Origin: Robertmurraya sp. FSL R5-0851
GTDB taxonomy: Bacteria; Bacillota; Bacilli; Bacillales; Cytobacillaceae
Direction of reading: 5' to 3'
Assembly (NCBI RefSeq): GCF_038002965.1
Contig: NZ_JBBOOE010000001.1
Span: 4,507,001-4,571,000 of the forward strand
DNA length: 64,000 nucleotides
In this document: positions 51,599 to 64,000 of the stretch, in pieces
Layout of the letters: each line of letters opens with the position of its first letter
Position numbering within the stretch: the stretch's first letter is position 1
Made by a program: the position numbers and the translations under genes
The notes under the pieces: model-generated
What the model saw: only the letters and a program-made list of their open reading frames with translations
The model's database searches: none
What the model was told of the DNA's origin: nothing

Positions 51599-52111
51599 TT
51601 AGATCACCCTCTTCCCAGTCTTAGCCTCATAGCGAATTTTTTCCTTCAATTTATTAATTCCGTAAATAAGTGCTGCTGGGTTAGGAGGGCAGCCTGGAAT
51701 ATACACATCGACAGGTACGATTTGATCCACACCCTTCACGACTGCATATGACTTTACATATGGTCCACCCGCTGTAGCACATGAGCCCATCGCAATTACC
51801 CACTTAGGCTCAGGCATTTGATCATATAGTCGACGGACAATTGGCGCCATTTTCTTCGTAACCGTACCCGACACAATCATGACATCTGACTGACGTGGAG
51901 ACGTACGAAAAAACGATCCGAATCGGTCAAGGTCATAGTGTGAAGAACCTACGCCCATCATTTCGATCGCACAACAAGCAAGCCCGAATGTCATTGGCCA
52001 CAATGAATTGCTTCGTGCCCATGCTTTAATTTGTTCTAGCGTGGTTAAAAATACATTTCTCTTTAACTCTTCTAATTCTTCTGGTGAGATGTTTTCCAAT
52101 TTTAAGTCCAT
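51599..52111 (-). CDS. nuoB: Complex I subunit NuoB
   Basis: A 170-residue subunit carrying cluster N2, the last electron carrier before quinone. ACCAIEMMG provides the tandem cysteines, [11 protein letters not shown] and GCPPNPAAL the other two. The ATG at 52111 follows AAGGTG by 5 nt and overlaps the end of nuoA; the longer frame from 52132 adds seven residues of uncertain value. Confidence 0.96.
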   Translation of the reverse strand: MDLKLENISPEELEELKRNVFLTTLEQIKAWARSNSLWPMTFGLACCAIEMMGVGSSHYDLDRFGSFFRTSPRQSDVMIVSGTVTKKMAPIVRRLYDQMPEPKWVIAMGSCATAGGPYVKSYAVVKGVDQIVPVDVYIPGCPPNPAALIYGINKLKEKIRYEAKTGKRVI

Positions 52112-52476
52112 TTTAACACCTTCTTCTTCCAAGCGTAGACAAGTCCTACAAGCAGCATTAATACGAAAATAAGCATTTCAATCAATGCAAAGATACCGAG
52201 TTTCTCATAAGCTACTGCCCATGGGTAAAGAAACACGGTTTCTACATCAAAGATTACAAACATTAGAGCAAAAATATAATAGCGGACATTGAACTGCACT
52301 CTTGAATCGTGAAATGGTTCAATTCCGCTTTCGTATGTGGTGTACTTCGCATCATAAGGCTTATACGGACGCAATAGTTTCCCCAGAAACAGCGCAACCA
52401 CAGGTAATAAAACACCTAGACATAGAAAAACAAAGACAATCAGATAGTTATTCTGATATACATTTAAAAGCTCCAT
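52102..52476 (-). CDS. nuoA: Complex I subunit NuoA
   Basis: A ~124-residue three-helix membrane subunit. [41 protein letters not shown] is the family hallmark including the conserved acidic cluster. The ATG at 52476 has GGAGGGG 6 nt upstream; in-frame ATGs at 52491 and 52482 are too close to that site. First gene of the nuo operon, 58 nt from the promoter -10. Confidence 0.95.
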   Translation of the reverse strand: MELLNVYQNNYLIVFVFLCLGVLLPVVALFLGKLLRPYKPYDAKYTTYESGIEPFHDSRVQFNVRYYIFALMFVIFDVETVFLYPWAVAYEKLGIFALIEMLIFVLMLLVGLVYAWKKKVLKWT

Positions 52477-52533
52477 GTCCATCCCCTCCAATGTCTTATA
52501 ATTTTCTAAACATTTAAATATGTAACCGAATTC

Positions 52534-52562
52534 ATTATAACACTGTTACAAATTTGTGTCGA
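52534..52562 (-). promoter_or_regulatory. Sigma-A promoter of nuo operon
   Basis: Minus strand TCGACA, 17-bp spacer, TATAAT. An imperfect dyad TTGTAA-N5-TTATAA (52535-52551) overlaps the -10 and resembles a Rex-type operator, but only weakly. Confidence 0.65.
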
Positions 52563-52766
52563 CAAGCCAAAGACTTTTATTGGAATTTCTGAAAAAATGT
52601 TTCTTGTCCCTCGAGGATATAGTATGTGAAATAATAATCTTTATTCTATTAAATGGTAAAAAGCGGTGTTTGTCTGTGAGAATAGTCAATGAAATATGAA
52701 AATATTATTATTTTTGGTGGATTAGTAGATCAAGGAGGTGTGCTTGGTTGTCTTTGTTTGATTCAG

Positions 52767-53078
52767 TTACCATGCGAGCTTTTTTTCCAGCTCTACGGGC
52801 ACTAAAGCCTAACTTTGATTACCGTCACACTGCTTTTCCCTCGCTCACGGGAACCTAACACCCACTCTGGTTACCGTCACACAGTTTTTTCCTCGCTCAC
52901 GGGAACCTAACCTCCACTTTGGTTACCGCAACACTGCTTTTTCCTCACTCACGGGAACCTAACTACCACTTTGATTACCATCACACAGTTTTTTCCTCGC
53001 TCACAGGAACCTAACTACCACTTTGGTTACCGCCACACAGCTCTCCTCTCTCTCACGGGAACCTAACACCCTCTTTTT
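52767..53078. repeat. 52-bp tandem repeat array (6 units)
   Basis: Units begin at 52767, 52819, 52871, 52923, 52975 and 53027, all exactly 52 bp apart; the first is degenerate. Most units read TTACCG[T/C]CACAC, a C/T-rich stretch, then TCACGGGAACCTAAC and CACTTTGG. CGGGAACC and the following GGTTACCG can form an 8-bp stem with one mismatch. The array lies between nuoA and atpC and has no coding potential. Confidence 0.9.
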
Positions 53079-53103
53079 CCCCGTTCCACCAAAATATAAA
53101 CAT

Positions 53104-53149
53104 AAAAAAACCCCTCCGACGATCTGACTAAGAGTCGCCAAAGGGGGTT
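53104..53149 (-). terminator. Terminator of the atp operon
   Basis: Minus strand AACCCCCTTTGGCGAC pairs with GTCGGAGGGGTT (with a bulge), followed by seven T. Confidence 0.85.
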
Positions 53150-53164
53150 GGTTGATTGATTGTT

Positions 53165-53572
<408 letters not shown>

Positions 53573-53591
53573 TTACCCTCCTGGTCCTAAT

Positions 53592-55148
<1,557 letters not shown>

Positions 55149-55189
55149 CTCTAACTTCATTGAATTTTTATTAAATGTTTTATGGAGCG

Positions 55190-56053
<864 letters not shown>

Positions 56054-56124
56054 TCACCACCTTGTTTTCAAAGTGAAACACTTGGGAAAGAGGAAGAACC
56101 GGTCTTCCTCTTCCCATTTATCAA

Positions 56125-57648
<1,524 letters not shown>

Positions 57649-57657
57649 CTACGAATC

Positions 57658-58718
<1,061 letters not shown>

Positions 58719-58786
58719 TCACTCCCTTCAAGAGTCGTACACTTACAATTTATAACGTTTCAATTGTTAATAGATGAACATAAAGG

Positions 58787-58822
58787 AATGGCGAAGCTGC
58801 ACGTAATATGTTCTTCGCCATT
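58787..58822 (-). other. Intercistronic hairpin between atpE and atpF
   Basis: AATGGCGAAG and CTTCGCCATT form a perfect 10-bp stem with a 16-nt loop, just after atpE. No T run follows. It may protect or process the atpE end of the mRNA, which fits the need for many c subunits per complex. Confidence 0.6.
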
Positions 58823-58843
58823 GTTTTGTTAAAAAACCGTATA

Positions 58844-59859
<1,016 letters not shown>

Positions 59860-60234
59860 CTATTTATGTGAATGAAATGCTTGAAGAAAAAAATCTATCA
59901 TAATAACCACATATGAGGTCATTAATCCAATAATTACGCTATAAAAATGGAGCTTGTCAGGATATTCAAGAGCGATCATCACCGCTAAAACAGCCGTAGC
60001 CATTCTTGAAAACATGCCGAGGGAACGGACCTTTTCGCCTTTTGCTATTGCATCGCCGAATTTAATAGTCCTTCTGGCCAATAACCACAAATTAAAAAGG
60101 CTTAAGCTCGTACCTAAAATAAGCCCTAAAAAAATAGTTTGATATGAGGTAAATCCCCACCCTAGCACGTATAAAGCTAGTAAGAAGAATATGTACTTTC
60201 GTTGCCGGATGTAGATCGATTGTATTTCGGGCAT
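59860..60234 (-). CDS. atpI: ATP synthase subunit I
   Basis: A 124-residue four-helix membrane protein of the bacterial AtpI family, thought to help assemble the c ring. YIFFLLALYVLGWGFTSYQTIFLGLILGTSLSLFNLWLLARR and VIMIDFFLQAFHSHK are typical for Bacilli. The ATG at 60234 overlaps the atpZ stop (TGATG) with GGAGAT upstream. Confidence 0.9.
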   Translation of the reverse strand: MPEIQSIYIRQRKYIFFLLALYVLGWGFTSYQTIFLGLILGTSLSLFNLWLLARRTIKFGDAIAKGEKVRSLGMFSRMATAVLAVMIALEYPDKLHFYSVIIGLMTSYVVIMIDFFLQAFHSHK

Positions 60235-60461
60235 CACTTATTATCTCCTGAAAAGAAATGTTGAATTAGTCTGATCATGGCATATACGCCAGCTGCTAAT
60301 CCGAGGAGTAGTCCGATGATTAAAAAAAGCGGCTCGGTGTCGAGTGTACGATCAAGCCATCTTCCGGCAAAAATGCCTATTAATACGGAGCCTACCAACT
60401 GCGAAAGAATCCCCGACATTAACGCCATTGCTTGATATGGACGACGGTTTTTTTGATTCAT
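60234..60461 (-). CDS. atpZ: AtpZ/AtpI-family small membrane protein
   Basis: A 75-residue protein with two membrane helices (SGILSQLVGSVLIGIFAGRWLD; FLIIGLLLGLAAGVYAMIRLI). It belongs to the AtpZ family found at the head of Bacillus atp operons and implicated, with AtpI, in divalent cation supply to the ATP synthase. The ATG at 60461 is better placed for AAAGGAC than the GTG at 60470. Confidence 0.88.
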   Translation of the reverse strand: MNQKNRRPYQAMALMSGILSQLVGSVLIGIFAGRWLDRTLDTEPLFLIIGLLLGLAAGVYAMIRLIQHFFSGDNK

Positions 60462-60588
60462 TTCAGGCACGTCCTTTTAAAGAGACTGGTAGATAGAAGA
60501 TTGTTTTTCGCAATGGATTTTTCGGGGTTAGGAAAACTATATTTATACAGTACCCATGTTGAAAACCCTATCATTAATACCCTTTGTA

Positions 60589-60617
60589 AGCATACAATAG
60601 GCACTTGTCAATGTCAA
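60589..60617 (-). promoter_or_regulatory. Sigma-A promoter of atp operon
   Basis: Minus strand TTGACA, 17-bp spacer, TATGCT, giving a 5' leader of about 120 nt before atpZ. A second TTGACA directly follows the first but has no -10 at the right distance. Confidence 0.75.
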
Positions 60618-60708
60618 TTAGTTTGGAGTGAAAAAGTTCACAATTCAAACAATGGAAATTCTTGTTCACATTATGTTCAAAAAGTTTTTTATTTTCCTAT
60701 TGCAAATG

Positions 60709-60733
60709 GAGGGAGCGTTGTTCTCTCTCCCTC
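60709..60733 (-). terminator. Weak hairpin after subtilase gene
   Basis: Minus strand GAGGGAG pairs with CTCCCTC over an 11-nt loop, with no real T run; termination would be weak. Confidence 0.4.
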
Positions 60734-60739
60734 TTTTCC

Positions 60740-62971
60740 TTACCGTTCTTTCACTTTCGAGACAGCAATCCCTGTTTCAACCATATCTTCTTTACCAGCT
60801 TTTTTCGCAAAAACCTTCGCTAAGTATAATCCATTTTCTGGTAACCACTCAACTGGAATGTCCATCTTTAGCATTCCTCTTGCGACATTCCGTTTCCAAT
60901 CTAAAAATTTAACGAACCGATATGTGTCTGGATCAAAAAGAGCAATTCCAAATTCATCTGCTCCACCCGGTAAATACACTTCGTAATGATACACCCCATG
61001 TTTATCTCCAGGACCAAATTCAAACCCCATAATACGTGGGTAATCCGGTTCCTCTAAAACATACAGATAGGGTACACTTACTTTTTGGGATCCTGCCATG
61101 ATGGTCAAATGGCCTTCATGTATTTTTTTATTTAGTTCACTTGGATCCACACTCATCGTTACTTCCACCGTTTTTTCTTTTCCCGCATCTACAGAAAAAG
61201 CAAGAGGCAGCTCAAACTGTATTCCGTCCCTTTGATGAGGAACTTCAAAACGATAGGTCATACGACGGTCGCTTACATTTTTAAATGTCAGCTGCTGGGT
61301 ATGCTCATGCTGCCTTTCTACTAACTTAAATTTCCCAAATTGCAGGGAAGCAGGCTTTACGAGCGTACTTGTTTGGATCGCTTCAGGAATTCTTATTCTT
61401 CCAGCACCTTGCTCATATGTTTTATAAGGGACTTTTTTTCCATCAACGATCGGAATAGCCGTATTCATAAGCGCCGCCTTGATCTCTTCCGGTCCCCAAT
61501 CTGGATGAGCTTGCTTGATTAGAGCTGCCGCTCCAGCCACATGCGGAGCGGCCATACTTGTTCCTTGAAGAGCTAAGTACCCCCCTGGTATCGTGCTCGT
61601 TATCGCTACTCCCGGAGCGACCACATCCGGCTTAATTTCCCACGTGGAGGTAACAGGTCCTCTCGAACTAAAACTAGCAAGCAAATCCTTTTCTTCTATT
61701 ATATTTGTTGTTGCAAGGATTTTTTGGCTAGCCATTGATTTAACGATGCCTAAACCAAGTTCTCTAGACATGGTGGCAACCGGAATATCAATCGGACGAT
61801 CGAGATTTCCAGCAAACTCACCATTCATATTATTAAAAATAATCACAGCGACGGCACCAGCTTCCTGTGCATACCATGCTTTTTCCGAAAAGGTTAGTTC
61901 CCCTCTTTGAATAAGAGCTATTTTTCCAGCAACATTGGCGAGATCTTCTTTTTTCCCAAGCTTTCCGTATGCCAGTTCATACGACCGATCAAGCTTCCAA
62001 TCCATAGAGCCCTGCATCGGTTCGAGCCTTAAGGTTTCTTTCCTTCCATCGATCTTGAGATAAGGAACCTTCAAAACGGGTGTGGATGCACCAACTGATA
62101 TGGCTTTTGATGCCGTACCAGGAGAACCAACCGTCCACATATTCGGTCCCGAGTTTCCAGAAGAAGTAACCGCTGTGATCCCGTTCTCCACCGCTTTATT
62201 TAACGCGAGCGATATGGGTAAATCCGGACCATTCACATTGTTCCCTAGTGAAAGATTCAAAATATCTACTTTATCTTTGATTGCCTTGTCTATTGCAGCA
62301 AGCACTTGTTCCGTTGTTCCTGATCCACCCGGTCCAAGCGCACGATAGGCAATAATCTTTGCGTCAGGTGCGACTCCTTGGATCTTTCCATTTGCCGCAA
62401 TAATGCCGGCCACATGCGTCCCATGTAAGGTACTTTGGCCGTACATACCCTTCGTTTCCATCGGATCATCATCAATATCGACGAGATCATAGCCCCTTTT
62501 ATAGCTTCGTCTTAAGTCAGGATGATGGTAATCAATCCCTGTATCAATAACCCCGACGGTAATCCCCTTTCCGGTAAGCCGTTCGTCTTTCGGATCAAAG
62601 TATCCTCGCACTTCCTCTGTACCAATGATTTCTATATTCGATTCTGACTGCACGCTGTAGGTTGTCACTGGAGAAACTGACTCGACTTTGGACGTTTGTG
62701 CGAGCTTATCAAGAGATCCCTTCGTCCCTTTAACCGAAAAGCCATTCAGAGCCTCGGTGAAAATATGACGGAGCTCAAGGTCAGGGTATGGTTCGATGAG
62801 TTGTTTGATTTGCTCTTCTGTCGCAAGTGTTGGTAGTGTCACGATCGCGACTTTTTCCGTTGTGAGGGGTTCTTCTGGGATGGGTGGATGAATGAGTGTT
62901 TTAGCTGATAAAGCGGGAGTGCAAACAAATGAGAATAACAAGGCTGTTAAAAAAATGATTCTACGTTTCAC
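60740..62971 (-). CDS. Secreted S8 subtilisin-like serine protease (Vpr-like)
   Basis: A 743-residue exported protease. A signal peptide (FLTALLFSFVCTPALSA) and an inhibitor-I9-type propeptide (VAIVTLPTLATEEQIKQLI to about residue 105) precede the catalytic domain. The catalytic triad is Asp in GVIDTGIDYHHPDL, His in LHGTHVAGII and Ser in LQGTSMAAPHVAGAA. A PA domain (EKAWYAQEAGAVAVIIFNNMNGEF) is inserted before the Ser, as in Vpr, and a ~190-residue beta-rich C-terminal region follows. It is likely to degrade extracellular proteins. It sits between upp and the atp operon, where B. subtilis has no protease. Confidence 0.9.
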   Translation of the reverse strand: MKRRIIFLTALLFSFVCTPALSAKTLIHPPIPEEPLTTEKVAIVTLPTLATEEQIKQLIEPYPDLELRHIFTEALNGFSVKGTKGSLDKLAQTSKVESVSPVTTYSVQSESNIEIIGTEEVRGYFDPKDERLTGKGITVGVIDTGIDYHHPDLRRSYKRGYDLVDIDDDPMETKGMYGQSTLHGTHVAGIIAANGKIQGVAPDAKIIAYRALGPGGSGTTEQVLAAIDKAIKDKVDILNLSLGNNVNGPDLPISLALNKAVENGITAVTSSGNSGPNMWTVGSPGTASKAISVGASTPVLKVPYLKIDGRKETLRLEPMQGSMDWKLDRSYELAYGKLGKKEDLANVAGKIALIQRGELTFSEKAWYAQEAGAVAVIIFNNMNGEFAGNLDRPIDIPVATMSRELGLGIVKSMASQKILATTNIIEEKDLLASFSSRGPVTSTWEIKPDVVAPGVAITSTIPGGYLALQGTSMAAPHVAGAAALIKQAHPDWGPEEIKAALMNTAIPIVDGKKVPYKTYEQGAGRIRIPEAIQTSTLVKPASLQFGKFKLVERQHEHTQQLTFKNVSDRRMTYRFEVPHQRDGIQFELPLAFSVDAGKEKTVEVTMSVDPSELNKKIHEGHLTIMAGSQKVSVPYLYVLEEPDYPRIMGFEFGPGDKHGVYHYEVYLPGGADEFGIALFDPDTYRFVKFLDWKRNVARGMLKMDIPVEWLPENGLYLAKVFAKKAGKEDMVETGIAVSKVKER

Positions 62972-63062
62972 GCTTGTCTAGCACCTCCGAAGTTTTTTAC
63001 TATGTTTTGCCACTCGGTGGTGAGTTATGCGTATGTGGTGTGGGAGGTTTAAGTTTTGCATA

Positions 63063-63092
63063 TAAAAAGCTAACCGCCCAAACGGTTAGCTT
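63063..63092 (-). terminator. Terminator after upp
   Basis: AAGCTAACCG and CGGTTAGCTT form a perfect 10-bp stem, followed by T's on the minus strand. Confidence 0.9.
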
Positions 63093-63098
63093 CATCTC

Positions 63099-63728
63099 TT
63101 ACTTCGTTCCAAACAAACGGTCTCCAGCGTCACCTAGTCCAGGGACGATGTATCCGTGGTCGTTTAATTTTTCGTCTAGTGCTGCGATATAGATATCTAC
63201 ATCCGAGTGCGCTTCTTTAAGAGCGTCCACGCCTTCTGGTGCTGCGATTAGGCACATGAATTTAATATTCTTCGCGCCACGCTTTTTCAATGAGTGGATC
63301 GCTTCAATCGCTGAACCACCTGTTGCAAGCATTGGGTCAACTACGATGAAGTCGCGCTCTTCTACGTCGCTTGGTAACTTAACGTAGTATTCAACTGGCA
63401 TCAATGTTTCTGGGTCACGATACAGACCGATATGACCAACCTTTGCTGCAGGGATAAGCTTTAAGATTCCATCTACCATTCCAATTCCCGCACGTAAAAT
63501 AGGCACAATTCCTATTTTCTTCCCAGATAACACATTTGATTTCATTGTGCTTACTGGTGTATCGATTTCGATTTCCTCTAACGGCATGTCACGAGTAATT
63601 TCGAACGCCATTAATGTTGCCACTTCGTCTACTAGCTCACGGAAGTCCTTAGTTCCTGTATTTTTTTCGCGGATGTATGTAAGCTTATGCTGAATGAGGG
63701 GATGATCAAACACATATACCTTTGCCAT
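63099..63728 (-). CDS. upp: Uracil phosphoribosyltransferase
   Basis: A 209-residue enzyme that makes UMP from uracil and PRPP in pyrimidine salvage. [15 protein letters not shown] is the PRPP-binding loop, [17 protein letters not shown] and [16 protein letters not shown] are typical of Upp. AAAGGAG precedes the ATG. It is a single-gene unit with its own promoter, located between glyA and the protease/atp genes. Confidence 0.98.
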   Translation of the reverse strand: MAKVYVFDHPLIQHKLTYIREKNTGTKDFRELVDEVATLMAFEITRDMPLEEIEIDTPVSTMKSNVLSGKKIGIVPILRAGIGMVDGILKLIPAAKVGHIGLYRDPETLMPVEYYVKLPSDVEERDFIVVDPMLATGGSAIEAIHSLKKRGAKNIKFMCLIAAPEGVDALKEAHSDVDIYIAALDEKLNDHGYIVPGLGDAGDRLFGTK

Positions 63729-63773
63729 CTAGCATCTCTCCTTTTCTAACTCGATTCATAAACACTTCGTCTA

Positions 63774-63802
63774 ATTTTACAGAAAAAACTTCCCGTGGGC
63801 AA
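63774..63802 (-). promoter_or_regulatory. Sigma-A promoter of upp
   Basis: Minus strand TTGCCC, 17-bp spacer, TAAAAT, 46 bp before the upp start codon. Confidence 0.55.
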
Positions 63803-63842
63803 CCTCGAACAGAAATTGGATATTACAATTCTAAGACAAAGT

Positions 63843-63875
63843 AAAAAGCCAGCCCGAAAAAACATCAGGCTGGCT
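63843..63875 (-). terminator. Terminator after glyA
   Basis: AGCCAGCC and GGCTGGCT form an 8-bp stem with a 13-nt loop, followed by TTTTT on the minus strand. Confidence 0.88.
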
Positions 63876-63882
63876 AACAAAA

Positions 63883-64000
63883 TTAGATTTGTCTTTCAGG
63901 ATATAAAGTGAAACGGCTAGTAAGTGCAGATACACGCTCTCTTGCTTCTGCTAACTTCGCTTCATCTTCATGGTTTTTCAATGTAAAGCTAATGATGCTT
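63883..64000 (-). CDS. glyA: Serine hydroxymethyltransferase (partial, 5' end missing)
   Basis: The last ~38 codons of a minus-strand gene entering from the right edge. The end reads [18 protein letters not shown], then [18 protein letters not shown], which resembles the C-terminus of Bacillus GlyA. The position upstream of upp also matches B. subtilis. GlyA converts serine and tetrahydrofolate to glycine and methylene-tetrahydrofolate using PLP. Only the C-terminal tail is visible, so no catalytic residue can be checked. Confidence 0.85.
   Translation of the reverse strand, partial: SIISFTLKNHEDEAKLAEARERVSALTSRFTLYPERQI

Noticed and set aside
51057..51602. 181-codon ORF opposite nuoC
   Set aside because: Antisense shadow of the Ala/Lys repeats (GC-rich codons keep the frame open); an Ala/Phe-rich translation without RBS.
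52767..53078. CRISPR array
   Set aside because: The whole 52-bp unit is repeated with gradual divergence; there are no distinct spacers and no cas genes.

Overview
The window looks like chromosomal DNA of an endospore-forming member of the Bacillaceae (Neobacillus/Mesobacillus/Bacillus-like; inference). It carries spoIIID, spoIIQ and spoIID, mbl, flhO/flhP, lrgAB-type genes and tagU. Gene order follows the 'yw' region of Bacillus subtilis (ywqBA, ywpF, ssbB, fabZ, flhOP, mbl, spoIIID, spoIIQ, spoIID, murAA, ywmB, ywzB, atp, upp, glyA). Ribosome binding sites are strong AGGAGG types, GTG and TTG starts are common, and intrinsic terminators are abundant. No rRNA, tRNA, CRISPR array, transposase or prophage was found.

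Layout. 1-7450: a carbohydrate-response module with a partial ThuA-like gene, a YesM/YesN-type two-component system, and a sugar ABC importer (two permeases and a binding lipoprotein, no ATPase). A nearly identical 42-bp element precedes both thuA and the importer, which suggests one regulon. 7680-12120: the SWIM protein/SNF2 helicase pair ywqB-ywqA. 12300-17620: a chemoreceptor, then a purine-riboswitch-controlled operon (purine permease, XapX-like peptide, amidohydrolase). 17670-27360: tagU, lrgAB-like genes, ssbB, ywpF, a polysaccharide deacetylase, fabZ, an EpuA-like protein, flhPO, mbl and spoIIID. 28010-33800: a LysM protein, then a conserved but poorly understood cluster of DUF4212 protein, sodium:solute symporter, cNMP/CBS/nucleotidyltransferase protein and DEDDh exonuclease. 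34030-36260: pcp and ywrD, both acting on gamma-glutamyl or pyroglutamyl compounds. 36470-41640: spoIIQ, a VanZ-like gene, spoIID, murAA, ywmB, ywzB.

42090-52480: an 11-subunit complex I operon (nuoABCDHIJKLMN) without nuoEFG, whose NuoC has a long Ala/Lys-rich N-terminal extension. 53160-60460: a complete F1Fo ATP synthase operon (atpZIBEFHAGDC). 60740-62970: a Vpr-like secreted subtilase. 63100 to the end: upp and the 3' end of glyA. Energy conservation (complex I, ATP synthase), cell-envelope synthesis (murAA, mbl, tagU, fabZ) and sporulation (forespore spoIIQ, mother-cell spoIID and spoIIID) dominate the second half. Nearly all of it is read from the minus strand.

The least explained structure is intergenic. 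Several short tandem arrays have a nearly constant pitch: 52 bp at 398-605 and 52767-53078, 51-52 bp at 41796-41958 (unrelated sequence), and 48 bp in a third family at 7470-7623 and 25525-25697, with more scattered copies at 12125-12256 and 36350-36407. The units contain short inverted repeats. Two larger dispersed palindromic elements sit inside the nuo and atp operons. Many annotated starts were moved downstream from the longest possible ORF on the basis of the Shine-Dalgarno position; this is stated in each entry.
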